A stretch of DNA of 64,000 bases from Dechloromonas sp. CZR5 (GTDB lineage Bacteria > Pseudomonadota > Gammaproteobacteria > Burkholderiales > Rhodocyclaceae), in the NCBI RefSeq assembly GCF_008711155.1, contig NZ_VUYQ01000007.1:1-64000 (forward strand), in the 5' to 3' direction. The position numbers were made by a program, and so were the translations under genes. A model generated the notes under the pieces. That model was not told where the DNA came from. It ran no database searches and was given only the letters and a program-made list of their open reading frames with translations. This document shows positions 8,800 through 16,333 of this stretch, in pieces; the stretch's first letter is position 1, and each line of letters begins with the position of its first letter.

Positions 8800-9003
8800 G
8801 TGCCAACTGACCACCCTATGCGCCTCGGCGTGCTCCTCTCTGGGGAGCTTCTGGACACCCTGGAGAGCCTTTATCCGGCCCGCCCACCGGACCCGAAAGA
8901 TACTGAGCGGGAAATCTGGATGAAGGCCGGGGAGCGCCGTCTGGTGGAAGTCCTCCGGGCCAAGTTCGAGGAAGCCCAGGAGGACTTCCATGGCTTCATC
9001 TGA
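8800..9003 (+). CDS. Small phage-like protein (67 aa)
   Basis: From GTG 8800 (GGAG seven bases before it) the protein includes LSGELLDTLESLYPARPPD and KDTEREIWMKAGERRLVEVL, an acidic, helical-looking small protein without membrane segments. ATG 8818 is an alternative start without a ribosome site. It follows the preceding TAG by two bases and overlaps the next gene by 14 bases, as in compact phage operons. No function can be assigned. Confidence 0.55.
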   Translation: MPTDHPMRLGVLLSGELLDTLESLYPARPPDPKDTEREIWMKAGERRLVEVLRAKFEEAQEDFHGFI

Positions 9004-9319
9004 TAGCCTCTCCCTCCCCTACTGGCTGTCGGGCGTCTTCAACACCGTGCAGCGCTTCTACGACGCCCCCAGCGCGGTTACCCAGGAGGCCATATTCGTT
9101 GTCCTGGAGGGCTACTTGGCAGCCGTTATGGGTGGCCTAGAGGCGCCTATAGCACTCCCTGGAGGCGTTCAGGTGTCCCGGCCTGATGATTGGTGGCGGC
9201 AGCAGCTACGCGAGGTTGTAGCCCGGTTCGTGGTCAGCCCATGCCCCTCGGGCCTCCAGAATGTACGGGAAATTACCAACCAGTACATGGGCCAGAGAAT
9301 GAAGCAAAACAGCCGCTAG
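8990..9319 (+). CDS. Phage-like hypothetical protein (109 aa)
   Basis: Begins MASSDSLSLPYWLSGVFNTV with a strong GGAGG ribosome-binding site, overlapping the end of the upstream small gene. The middle is hydrophobic (VTQEAIFVVLEGYLAAVMGG), which might be one membrane-associated helix; a holin-like role could be imagined, but nothing proves it. The C-terminus (REITNQYMGQRMKQNSR) is basic. No family is recognised. It is the last gene before the AT-rich right end. Confidence 0.55.
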   Translation: MASSDSLSLPYWLSGVFNTVQRFYDAPSAVTQEAIFVVLEGYLAAVMGGLEAPIALPGGVQVSRPDDWWRQQLREVVARFVVSPCPSGLQNVREITNQYMGQRMKQNSR

Positions 9320-9332
9320 GACGCACGTTAAG

Positions 9333-9402
9333 AGCCCTGGAAGCCGTCAAACGAGGAAGCCGAAGGGCATCCCGCAAGATGGCCTTCCGGGGCTATTTTT
9401 TC
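9333..9402 (+). terminator. Long-stem terminator-like hairpin
   Basis: AGCCCTGGAAG (9333-9343) pairs with CTTCCGGGGCT (9384-9394, one G-U) and is followed by ATTTTTTCG. The 40-base loop can fold further. It lies 14 bases after the last phage-like gene. Confidence 0.6.
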
Positions 9403-9493
9403 GCGTTTCCAGACAAGAACATACGCATAAACAAGACATCCTGAAAAATCATGTTTTATTGTTTATATTCAATACGTTATTCACTTTTGCCTA

Positions 9494-9511
9494 GGTAAAA
9501 CCCACCTATAG
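9494..9511 (+). promoter_or_regulatory. Putative T7-like phage RNA-polymerase promoter 2
   Basis: GGTAAAACCCACCTATAG, followed by AGGAGAG, is close to the T7 promoter core and start (CACTATAGGGAGA) and nearly identical to 8028-8045. No gene lies directly downstream; instead an AT-rich repeat block follows, as phage promoters near genome ends do in T7 (phi-OL/phi-OR). Confidence 0.6.
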
Positions 9512-9542
9512 AGGAGAGCCCATCCCAGACCCCCCGGTTACA

Positions 9543-9608
9543 TATCTATAGATACACCTATAGATGCCTCTTTAGATTACCTAGAGATGCTCCTATAGAT
9601 GCCTCTTA
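9543..9608 (+). repeat. Short CTATAGAT-type repeats, possible phage end region
   Basis: In 66 bases: TCTATAGATA, CCTATAGATGCCTCTT, TTTAGATTACC, CCTAGAGATG and again CCTATAGATGCCTCTT (the 16-mer occurs twice, 33 bases apart); further degenerate copies (TCTCTATAGACATC) run to about 9670. T7 carries arrays of the heptamer CCTAAAG next to its terminal repeats; this block could be the counterpart. The stretch 9403-9827 otherwise shows no gene. Confidence 0.6.
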
Positions 9609-9827
9609 AGACTTCAAGGTTAGATGACACAGTAAGACTAGTAAGTAGGAGTATCTCTATAGACATCTGAAGATGTCCTACCGGATGCCTACAGGCTGTC
9701 CTGTGATTGAGGCTCTGTAGTGGCCCGGTAGAGGTCTTCAGTTGATTAGCTGATTCCCTGGCAATGTGACCACCTACCCAGACATGATCTAAGACCAAGA
9801 ATTATTGAGTTCTCTGGTCTGTTCCCT

Positions 9828-9861
9828 TTGGGTTAGAACTTGGGTTAATTCTTGGGTTAAA
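9828..9861 (+). repeat. Right arm-type repeats, 3 x TTGGGTTA
   Basis: TTGGGTTAGA (9828), TTGGGTTAAT (9840) and TTGGGTTAAA (9852), again exactly 12 bp apart and in the same orientation as the left set. They lie about 60 bp inside the right att copy. Together with the left array they make a symmetric set of putative integrase arm sites. Confidence 0.75.
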
Positions 9862-9864
9862 TGC

Positions 9865-9910
9865 AAAAAGCCCGACTTCGTAACCTATTGATTAGATTAA
9901 GAAATCGGGC
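9865..9910 (-). terminator. Element-supplied terminator for tRNA-Ser
   Basis: On the minus strand, GCCCGATTTC (9910-9901) pairs with GAAGTCGGGC (9879-9870, one G-T) around a 21-base loop and is followed by TTTTTGC. It lies directly behind tRNA-Ser and inside the element, so it replaces the original terminator displaced to 6351-6379. Confidence 0.7.
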
Positions 9911-9919
9911 CATGCAGTG

Positions 9920-10013
<94 letters not shown>

Positions 10014-10025
10014 GGGAAGCCGTGC

Positions 10026-10053
10026 ATTCTAGCAGAATCGCTGCAATGGTCAA
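10026..10053 (-). promoter_or_regulatory. tRNA-Ser promoter
   Basis: On the minus strand TTGACC (-35, 10053-10048) and TAGAAT (-10, 10031-10026) stand 16 bp apart, and the tRNA starts 12 bases after the -10. The -35 overlaps the stop of the 88-residue membrane gene. Confidence 0.75.
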
Positions 10054-10316
10054 ATAATCTTTCGGAGAAAAGCGAGTCCGATCCAGATCAGGAGCAGGAT
10101 TACGAAGCAAACGACACCTACGGCCTTGCCCGAGAACCCTGGCAGGATCACAGCGACGAGTTGCCTCGGAGCGCGGGTAACCAGGTCGAAAAGTTGATAG
10201 ATCCTGTTGCTTTCTCTCCTGCACCCGGCCAGGATATGCAGCACCCCTTGGCCGATCAAGCAAAGGCCCAGCATCTCGATGACGGCACGAGCCGCACTGA
10301 TCAGAAACAGCGTCAT
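10050..10316 (-). CDS. Small membrane protein of acetate cluster (88 aa)
   Basis: Starts MTLFLISAARAVIEMLGLCL and ends VVCFVILLLIWIGLAFLRKI; two hydrophobic segments flank a short basic loop (AGCRRESNRIYQLFDLVTRA). No family name is certain. ATG 10316 lies 5 bp after the stop of the DUF4212 gene, so it is the last gene of the acetate block. It may be an accessory membrane protein of the symporter, but that is only context. Confidence 0.65.
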   Translation of the reverse strand: MTLFLISAARAVIEMLGLCLIGQGVLHILAGCRRESNRIYQLFDLVTRAPRQLVAVILPGFSGKAVGVVCFVILLLIWIGLAFLRKII

Positions 10317-10321
10317 CCGGG

Positions 10322-10573
10322 TTATTCGTCTTCCAGACCGAATTCGATATCGATTTTCTTCATCTGCCGGTTGTACCACCAGATGATCACCAGAAAGAGC
10401 ACCAATCCGCCCTGTGCCGCCATGTAAAAGCCCAGCGGGAAGCCGAAGATGACGATCTGGTTGATGTCCCGCGCAAACCAGGTCGTACCAAAGGTCACGC
10501 AAAACCATAGGAGAAGCAAGGCAAAGGTCAGACGCCTGGTCTTCCTCCAATAGAGATGGCGTTTCCCTTTCAC
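10322..10573 (-). CDS. DUF4212 symporter small subunit (YjcH-like)
   Basis: An 83-residue protein with two membrane helices: RLTFALLLLWFCVTFGTTWF, then GFPLGFYMAAQGGLVLFLVI. The YWRKTRRLTFALL start and GFPLGFYMAAQG signature are those of DUF4212, the small partner found beside ActP-type acetate symporters. The GTG start overlaps the symporter stop (GTGA), so the two are translationally coupled. Confidence 0.88.
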   Translation of the reverse strand: MKGKRHLYWRKTRRLTFALLLLWFCVTFGTTWFARDINQIVIFGFPLGFYMAAQGGLVLFLVIIWWYNRQMKKIDIEFGLEDE

Positions 10574-12606
10574 GCGTCCCTGCCGTTCGACAAACGAATC
10601 TTGGTGAGGAACTCTTCCGCCCCCGGTTCAGGTTGCGTCATTAACGACACCACGACGATGGTGGCAAAACCGGCAATGACACCGAACAACCCTGCCGCCG
10701 TGGGCTGGACGTGGAACCAGGGATCCATCCCGAAGCCGCTTATGCCAAGCCAGGGAATGCTGTCGAACTCGACTCGCAGGATGTAATAAAGCGACAGTGA
10801 TACGCCGACAACCATCCCGGCAAGCGCCCCCTTTCTGGTCGCTCGCTCCCAGAAAATACCAAGCACCAGAGCCGGGAAGAAGGCTGATCCGGCAATCGAA
10901 AAGGCCCAGGCGACCATGGACAGGATGGTGCCGGGCTTTTCGGCTGCCACGGTTGCGGCAAGCACGGCAACCACCAACAACATGGATTTCGAAATGACCA
11001 GCCGGAACTGTGTCGAGGCATCCGGCCGGATAATCCGGTAGTAAACATCGTGAGACAGGGCACTGGTAATGGTGAGCAGCAAGCCGTCGGCGGTGGAGAG
11101 CGCTGCCGCCAATCCGCCCGCCGCCACCAGTCCGGAGATGACATAGGGCATGCCGGCGATTTCCGGCGTAGCCAGAACGATGACGTCCGGATTGAGAGAA
11201 AGCTCGGCCAACTGCAGAACGCCATCGAGGTTGATGTCCTCGATGCTGACCAGGCCGATCTTGGCCCAGGCGGTCACCCAGCCGGGTAGCTTGGCGATGG
11301 GGATTTCCGCCAGGTGAGACAAAACCTCATGCTTGGCGAAGACGGCATAGGCAGGGGCCGTAATGTAAAGCAACAGGATGAAGAGCAGCGACCAGAAGAC
11401 CGATTCCCGTGCTTCATGTACGGTAGGGGTTGTGTAATAACGAACCAGCACATGCGGCAGCGCAGCGGTACCCACGGTCAGACAGAAAATCAGGGCCAGA
11501 AAATTGATCCGCTGGATATTTTTCTCCGCCTCGGTCTCGCCGGGAAAGGCCTCCGCATGATGAATCGGTTTGCGACTCCGCTCGAGCGCGGAAAACATCG
11601 CTGCCTCCCAGCGTGCCTTGGCCTGCTCCGGGTCGTGCGGCAACTCCCTGCGCTGGCGCTCGAGGGCCACAATGTCGCGCATTTGTGCGTCACTGGCCTT
11701 GAGTTGATTGATCTGGGTGGATAGCTGCTCGCGCTCGTTGTTCAGCGACTGAGGGAGTTGCATGATTTTCTGGGCGTAGACGTCAGCACGCTCGTGGAAC
11801 AGCTGACGCACCTCGACCTCTGCCGGCGAGTCGAACAGCCGGGTCTCCAGATGCGTGACTTTTTGCAGCACTTCGCCATAAACCAGTTGCGGGATCGGGT
11901 TACCCGTGACGTTGTACGACAGGATGGCGACAGGCGTGATATAGGCGACAATCAGGATCAGGTACTGTGCCACCTGCGTCCAGGTGACCGCCCGCATCCC
12001 GCCCAGGAATGAGCAGACAAGAATCCCCGCCAGACCGACGAACACGCCGATTTCAAACTGCAGGCTGACGAAGCGGCTGGTAATGACGCCTACACCATAA
12101 ATCTGCGCCACCACATAGACGAAGGAGGCGAGGATGGCCGCCCCGACGGCAACGAGGCGTATCGAATTGCCACCGTACCGGGCCCCGAGAAAATCGGGAA
12201 TGGTGTATTGCTCGCAACGCCGCAAATACGGTGCCAACAGCAGCGCAACCAGGACAAAACCGCCGGTCCAGCCGATGACGTAGGCCAAACCCTGAAACCC
12301 CGACAGATAGAGCGTTCCCGCCATACCGATGAACGAGGCGGCACTCATCCAGTCGGCACCGGTTGCCATGCCGTTGAAGAAGGCAGGCACGCGCCGACCG
12401 GCCACGTAGTATTCCGACACGTCGGAAGTGCGGCTAATGATACCGATCAGCGCATACATCGCGATGGTGAACATCAGGAAGGCGTAGCCGATCCATCGCG
12501 GCGGCATGCCATGCTGCTCGAGTACGGCCAGCACCCCGATAAACGCGAGAAAGCCGCCCGTGTAATACAGGTAGTAGCGCTGCAGACGGGTCAGCGACCT
12601 CAGCAT
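10570..12606 (-). CDS. Sodium:solute symporter, ActP-like (VC_2705 subfamily)
   Basis: A 678-residue inner-membrane transporter of the SSS family, probably taking up acetate or another short carboxylate with cations. Family stretches: YYVAGRRVPAFFNGMATGAD and WMSAASFIGMAGTLYLSG near the N-terminus, GGMRAVTWTQVAQYLI, and ALSTADGLLLTITSALSHD. A hydrophilic insertion of about 110 residues between membrane helices (LETRLFDSPAEVEVRQLFHE, NNEREQLSTQINQLKASD) is predicted helical/coiled-coil and marks the VC_2705-type subfamily. ATG 12606 is chosen because upstream in-frame sequence overlaps the exonuclease gene. Substrate specificity is inferred from acs and the CrbS-like sensor in the same block. 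Confidence 0.88.
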   Translation of the reverse strand: MLRSLTRLQRYYLYYTGGFLAFIGVLAVLEQHGMPPRWIGYAFLMFTIAMYALIGIISRTSDVSEYYVAGRRVPAFFNGMATGADWMSAASFIGMAGTLYLSGFQGLAYVIGWTGGFVLVALLLAPYLRRCEQYTIPDFLGARYGGNSIRLVAVGAAILASFVYVVAQIYGVGVITSRFVSLQFEIGVFVGLAGILVCSFLGGMRAVTWTQVAQYLILIVAYITPVAILSYNVTGNPIPQLVYGEVLQKVTHLETRLFDSPAEVEVRQLFHERADVYAQKIMQLPQSLNNEREQLSTQINQLKASDAQMRDIVALERQRRELPHDPEQAKARWEAAMFSALERSRKPIHHAEAFPGETEAEKNIQRINFLALIFCLTVGTAALPHVLVRYYTTPTVHEARESVFWSLLFILLLYITAPAYAVFAKHEVLSHLAEIPIAKLPGWVTAWAKIGLVSIEDINLDGVLQLAELSLNPDVIVLATPEIAGMPYVISGLVAAGGLAAALSTADGLLLTITSALSHDVYYRIIRPDASTQFRLVISKSMLLVVAVLAATVAAEKPGTILSMVAWAFSIAGSAFFPALVLGIFWERATRKGALAGMVVGVSLSLYYILRVEFDSIPWLGISGFGMDPWFHVQPTAAGLFGVIAGFATIVVVSLMTQPEPGAEEFLTKIRLSNGRDA

Positions 12607-12614
12607 CGGGAGAA

Positions 12615-13280
12615 CTAGTGAGTGCGCCGCAGGAAGCTGCTGGCACGCGACTCGTCGACCAGCCGGGCAGCGGTATCGATCTGCTTGCCGACCGCCCGCA
12701 CCAGCAGCATCTGGAAAAGACGGCCGAGGAGGAGCGTATTGGCCATCGCATCGCGTCGCCCTTCCCCGCCCCCCATCCCGAATATTTCGAGCCATTGATC
12801 GAGCGGCATCACGGTATGCCCCTTATCCTCAAACATCGATGGCATGAGCCAGGCCATATCGACCCATTGCGGCTGAAAATCGAGGCCCAGACGCTCCTTG
12901 TAGGCACGCTGGAGAAAGCCGCCCACATAGGGAACGTGATAGGTCACCATCGGCGCCTTGGCAGCAAAGAGCAGAAAGGCCATCAATTGACGGTCAACTG
13001 CCGCCCCTTCGCCATCCAGTGTCGAAAAATCAATATAGAAGGTATCGTCCGGCTGGATGGCTCCCTGCCAGATACTGCTGGCTGCAATGGCCAGCAACTG
13101 GTCCTTTTCGGGATCGAGACCACTGCTCACGATATCGACGACCAGATAGCGGGTATGAAAATGAAGCTCCTCGAGCGCCGGTGCATGACTGCTACGCCAG
13201 GCATCCAGCGACGCCTTGACGTCTTCCGACAATCCGCTCGGTGCGCCACCGCGAAACAGGAATTTCTTGAGGCCGAGCAT
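12615..13280 (-). CDS. DnaQ-fold exonuclease-like protein with lost catalytic residues
   Basis: A 221-residue protein with the RNase-H-like exonuclease fold, but the DEDD active site is broken. The ExoI motif DxETTG reads VVDIVSSGLD (first Asp, at about residue 49, kept; Glu lost). ExoII HNAxFD reads TYHVPYVGGF (Asp lost). ExoIII reads GRRDAMANTLLLGRLF (His replaced by Arg, Asp kept). It should therefore not cut nucleic acid and may bind a nucleotide or partner. A comparable gene set (nuclease-like, CBS/DUF294, ActP, YjcH) is known in Pseudomonas aeruginosa around PA3232-PA3235. It is packed within a few bases between the DUF294 and symporter genes. Confidence 0.8.
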   Translation of the reverse strand: MLGLKKFLFRGGAPSGLSEDVKASLDAWRSSHAPALEELHFHTRYLVVDIVSSGLDPEKDQLLAIAASSIWQGAIQPDDTFYIDFSTLDGEGAAVDRQLMAFLLFAAKAPMVTYHVPYVGGFLQRAYKERLGLDFQPQWVDMAWLMPSMFEDKGHTVMPLDQWLEIFGMGGGEGRRDAMANTLLLGRLFQMLLVRAVGKQIDTAARLVDESRASSFLRRTH

Positions 13281-13282
13281 GG

Positions 13283-15253
13283 TCAGTTCACCTGGTAATC
13301 GAGTTTGAGACGTGTCTGTATCTTGCGCGCCTGACGGAAGGATTCCTTGAGGATGCGGCGATCCAGCTCGTTCAGGGTTTCCGGATCGATCAAATTGTCC
13401 CCCTGCTTGCCCGGCTCACCTTCCAGATACTGGTGCTGCAGGCGCAACAACTGGATGAAATTGAGCCCTTCGAGCACCGCGTTGATTTCATCGGCACGTA
13501 TGTTCAGACGCTGCGCAGCCAAACGCAGGCGCTGGATGGAATTGGTATTGTGCACACCGCTGGCCATGGCATAGATGCGTGCCACATCGACGAAAATGCG
13601 CGAACCGTATTTCTTCAGATCGATCTTGCCCGGATGGTCGGGCTCGAGATCGGTCAGGAAATCGCGAATCTTGCCGAGCGGCGGTTCGACATCGAGCGCG
13701 TTCTTGGCCATGGCGCGCAGGAACATGGGATTGGAAGCCGTCAGGGCCAGCAAATGGCGGCGCATGGCCTCGGCCAGCTCGGCCTTGCCGAACAAGGGCC
13801 GGAAATCGAAGAAAATCGTGGCATTGAGCAAGGCATCGGGATGCGGCTGGCGAATCCAGCTGCCGAACTGCTCCTTCCATTCGTCGAGCGTCAGGCACCA
13901 CTGGGGATTGCTGGCCATGATATTTCCCTTGCACAACGGGAAGCCGCAGCGATCGAGATCCTTGTTCACATCCAGGGCATAAGCCAGGAAGCGCTGCTTC
14001 AGCGCATCGATCGACGCCCCTTCGGGCGGCTGGAAAACAATGCCGTTGTCCTGGTCCGTACTGAAGGTCTGCTCGTCACGCCCCTCCGAACCGAAAGCCA
14101 GCCAGGCCCAGTCGATGCCGTCGAATGCATGTTTTTCCAGATTGAGTTGGATGACACGGCGGGTCAAGGCGTCGTTGAGCGCCGAAATGAACTGGGTAAG
14201 CTGCTCCGATCCCACGCCCTGGGCCAGCATGTTGAAGGCCAGTTGGCGCACATCGGCGGCAGCCTGTTGCAAGGCTTCGACATTGTGCGCCCCGTCGATG
14301 GCCTGTCGGATCTGACGCAAGCCGACGCGCTGCAACGAGAACAGGTCGCGCTCCGACACCACACCGGTCAGACGGCCTTCCGCATCCGTCACCAGGACGT
14401 GGCGGATGCCGTGCGTGGCCATGGCAAACATGGCATCGTACGCCGTAGCGTGCTCTTCGAGCATGAACGGGCTGGGTGTCATCGCCTCGCCCACCGGGGT
14501 GCTCAACGGCAATTCGGCCAGCACCACGCGGTCGAGCAGATCGGTACGCGTGAACACGCCGACTGCCTTGCGATCCTCGCCGGCGACGACCAGCGAACCG
14601 ACACCTGCCTCCGACATGGTTTCCAGCGCGGCCCGAAGCGGCGTATCCGGCGCGACGGTAATCGGCGAACGCGATCCGATGCCTGCCAGGGGAGAGTTGA
14701 GAGTCTGCTGCTCACTGGCACGCTGCGCGAACTGAAGCTGCAGTTGCCGGCGCGACTGGTCGAGCAGGCTGGCGATGTACTGTGTGCAGAACAGGTTGAA
14801 TTCCGGACTGGAGGCGACCAGCGCCAGGAAATCCTCAGCCGGCAACTGGTAGCAGAAGCTGTCTTCGACCGCCAGATAAACGTTGGTGGATGGCCGCCCG
14901 GCGGTGACCGCACCGATCGGGAAGCCCTCCCCGGCCCCTAGGCTGAGGATGGAATACTCGGTCACCGTCACTTCGCCCGCCTGCCGCGCCTGGACCTTGC
15001 CGGATTCAATCAGGTAGAAGTAACGGACGTTACCGGCGTCGGGACCGATGATCTCGCTGCCGGCCGGATAAAACGCAATCTGCGCCTTTTCGGCGAAACG
15101 CTGCAGTGCATCCGGCTGCATTTTATTGAACGGCGCATGATTGCGAAGAAATGCGATGGTGTTACCGGCCATGCGGCTACGCCCCTTTTCGCGCAGCGTC
15201 ATCTCCACCTGACCAACGACCATTTCCTGCCCTGTTTGCTGTTGCGTATTCAC
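13283..15253 (-). CDS. cNMP-binding / CBS pair / DUF294 nucleotidyltransferase-like protein
   Basis: About 656 residues. Domain order: cyclic-nucleotide-binding fold (FYPAGSEIIGPDAGNVRYFY to the end of the helix around YIASLLDQSRRQ), CBS tandem (LRAALETMSEAGVGSLVVAG, MTPSPFMLEEHATAYDAMFA, GIRHVLVTDAEGRLTGVVSE), then the DUF294 nucleotidyltransferase core (WLAFGSEGRDEQTFSTDQDN) and the DUF294 C-terminal domain ending KESFRQARKIQTRLKLDY. The GS-x-GR and DxD motifs are intact. GTG 15253 with GAGG five bases before it is preferred; ATG 15283 in the same frame would overlap the upstream gene by 11 bases but lacks a ribosome site. The likely role is nucleotide-sensing control of acetate uptake (inference). 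Confidence 0.88.
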   Translation of the reverse strand: MNTQQQTGQEMVVGQVEMTLREKGRSRMAGNTIAFLRNHAPFNKMQPDALQRFAEKAQIAFYPAGSEIIGPDAGNVRYFYLIESGKVQARQAGEVTVTEYSILSLGAGEGFPIGAVTAGRPSTNVYLAVEDSFCYQLPAEDFLALVASSPEFNLFCTQYIASLLDQSRRQLQLQFAQRASEQQTLNSPLAGIGSRSPITVAPDTPLRAALETMSEAGVGSLVVAGEDRKAVGVFTRTDLLDRVVLAELPLSTPVGEAMTPSPFMLEEHATAYDAMFAMATHGIRHVLVTDAEGRLTGVVSERDLFSLQRVGLRQIRQAIDGAHNVEALQQAAADVRQLAFNMLAQGVGSEQLTQFISALNDALTRRVIQLNLEKHAFDGIDWAWLAFGSEGRDEQTFSTDQDNGIVFQPPEGASIDALKQRFLAYALDVNKDLDRCGFPLCKGNIMASNPQWCLTLDEWKEQFGSWIRQPHPDALLNATIFFDFRPLFGKAELAEAMRRHLLALTASNPMFLRAMAKNALDVEPPLGKIRDFLTDLEPDHPGKIDLKKYGSRIFVDVARIYAMASGVHNTNSIQRLRLAAQRLNIRADEINAVLEGLNFIQLLRLQHQYLEGEPGKQGDNLIDPETLNELDRRILKESFRQARKIQTRLKLDYQVN

Positions 15254-15272
15254 GACAACCTCATTTTTTTCT

Positions 15273-16328
15273 TTAGAGTGCATAGTTTAACTTGAGACGC
15301 TGTTGCAAGCGTTTGGCCTGCTTGAGCGCCTCGCGCAGTATGGCCTGATCCATGTCATTCAATTCGGCGGGTTTCAGACCGGAACCCGCCGTCATACCAA
15401 TGGCCGCGGCGGCAATTTGCTGTGTCAGGCGCAGCCGGAGGATGTGGGAAAAAGCTGCGTCGAGGCTGGCGATTTCGATATCCGGCAAACCGACCGCCTT
15501 GCCCGCCTGGTGCAGACGCTCCGAGGTATTGACGCTCGGCGCACCGGCGGTCAGCGCGAAGATGCGGGCTGCATCGACGAACAGCCGGCTGCCGAATTTC
15601 TTGAGGTCCACTTCCCCCTCACCGTTGACGGCGACCTCGCCGCGAAAACTCAAGGGGGCCTCGGCGTGCAGCGCATTCGCTGCCATCAGGTGCTGGAAAG
15701 CGGGCGTACCGGTCGTCAGCGACAACAACAGGGTGCGCAGCTGCTCGCCCAGGGCAAGATTTCCATGCAGCGGACGCAGGTCAAAGAAGATGCTGGCATT
15801 GAGCAGTGCCTCGGGCTCGGGACGACGCACCCATTCGATGAACTGCTCCCGCCATTCGTCAAGCGACAGACACCAGGCCGGATTGCCGGCCATGATCTTG
15901 CCCAGGCACAGGGCGAAGCCGCAGTCGGCCAGGCGCTGATTCGCTTCCTGGGCAAAAGGCAGGAAGAGTTCGCGCAAGGCGCCGGCCTCCTGCTCGCTGC
16001 TGGCATGAAAGAGCAGTCCGTTGTCCTGGTCGGTCACGAAGGTCTGTTCGTGCCGCCCCTCGGATCCGAGGGCGAGCCAGCACCACGCCACTTGCGGCAG
16101 GCGATGGCGATACGCCGTCAGGTCGATGACCCGTGCCGTCAGGCGATCGTTGAACAGCGAAATCAGGCGGGTGGCCGCCACGCCATCCATGCCGCCGGCC
16201 AGTGCTCCCTGCAGGTGCGTACGGACGGCATCGGCCAGGACCGGCGCTTCGTCCAGCGCGCGCAACGCATCGATCGCGGCAAACAGGTCGATGCGCTGCT
16301 GACAAAGCAGCAAAGGCGCGGTGCTCAC
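15273..16328 (-). CDS. DUF294 nucleotidyltransferase-like protein, stand-alone
   Basis: A 351-residue paralogue of the C-terminal half of its downstream neighbour, without cNMP or CBS domains. The core WLALGSEGRHEQTFVTDQDN carries the GS-x-GR and DxD residues of the nucleotidyltransferase fold; GKIMAGNPAWCLSLDEWREQ and KKFGSRLFVDAARIFAL follow, and the end ALKQAKRLQQRLKLNY repeats the neighbour's ending. The two probably arose by duplication and may pair. GlnD-like adenylyl- or uridylyl-transfer is conceivable, but no substrate is known to me. It starts 5 bases after the exonuclease-fusion stop. Confidence 0.88.
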   Translation of the reverse strand: MSTAPLLLCQQRIDLFAAIDALRALDEAPVLADAVRTHLQGALAGGMDGVAATRLISLFNDRLTARVIDLTAYRHRLPQVAWCWLALGSEGRHEQTFVTDQDNGLLFHASSEQEAGALRELFLPFAQEANQRLADCGFALCLGKIMAGNPAWCLSLDEWREQFIEWVRRPEPEALLNASIFFDLRPLHGNLALGEQLRTLLLSLTTGTPAFQHLMAANALHAEAPLSFRGEVAVNGEGEVDLKKFGSRLFVDAARIFALTAGAPSVNTSERLHQAGKAVGLPDIEIASLDAAFSHILRLRLTQQIAAAAIGMTAGSGLKPAELNDMDQAILREALKQAKRLQQRLKLNYAL

Positions 16329-16333
16329 GGCGA

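Noticed and set aside
9543..9670. CRISPR array
   Set aside because: Repeat units are 8-16 bases, irregularly spaced and degenerate, with no spacer-like uniform gaps and no cas genes.
13433..14941. 502-codon open frame on the plus strand opposite the cNMP/CBS/DUF294 gene
   Set aside because: Composition is His/Gln/Arg-heavy with no family motifs, as antisense frames of GC-rich genes are; the minus strand carries clear domains throughout.
13283..16328. The two DUF294 genes as one gene split by a frameshift
   Set aside because: Each has its own complete nucleotidyltransferase core and C-terminus; they are paralogues.
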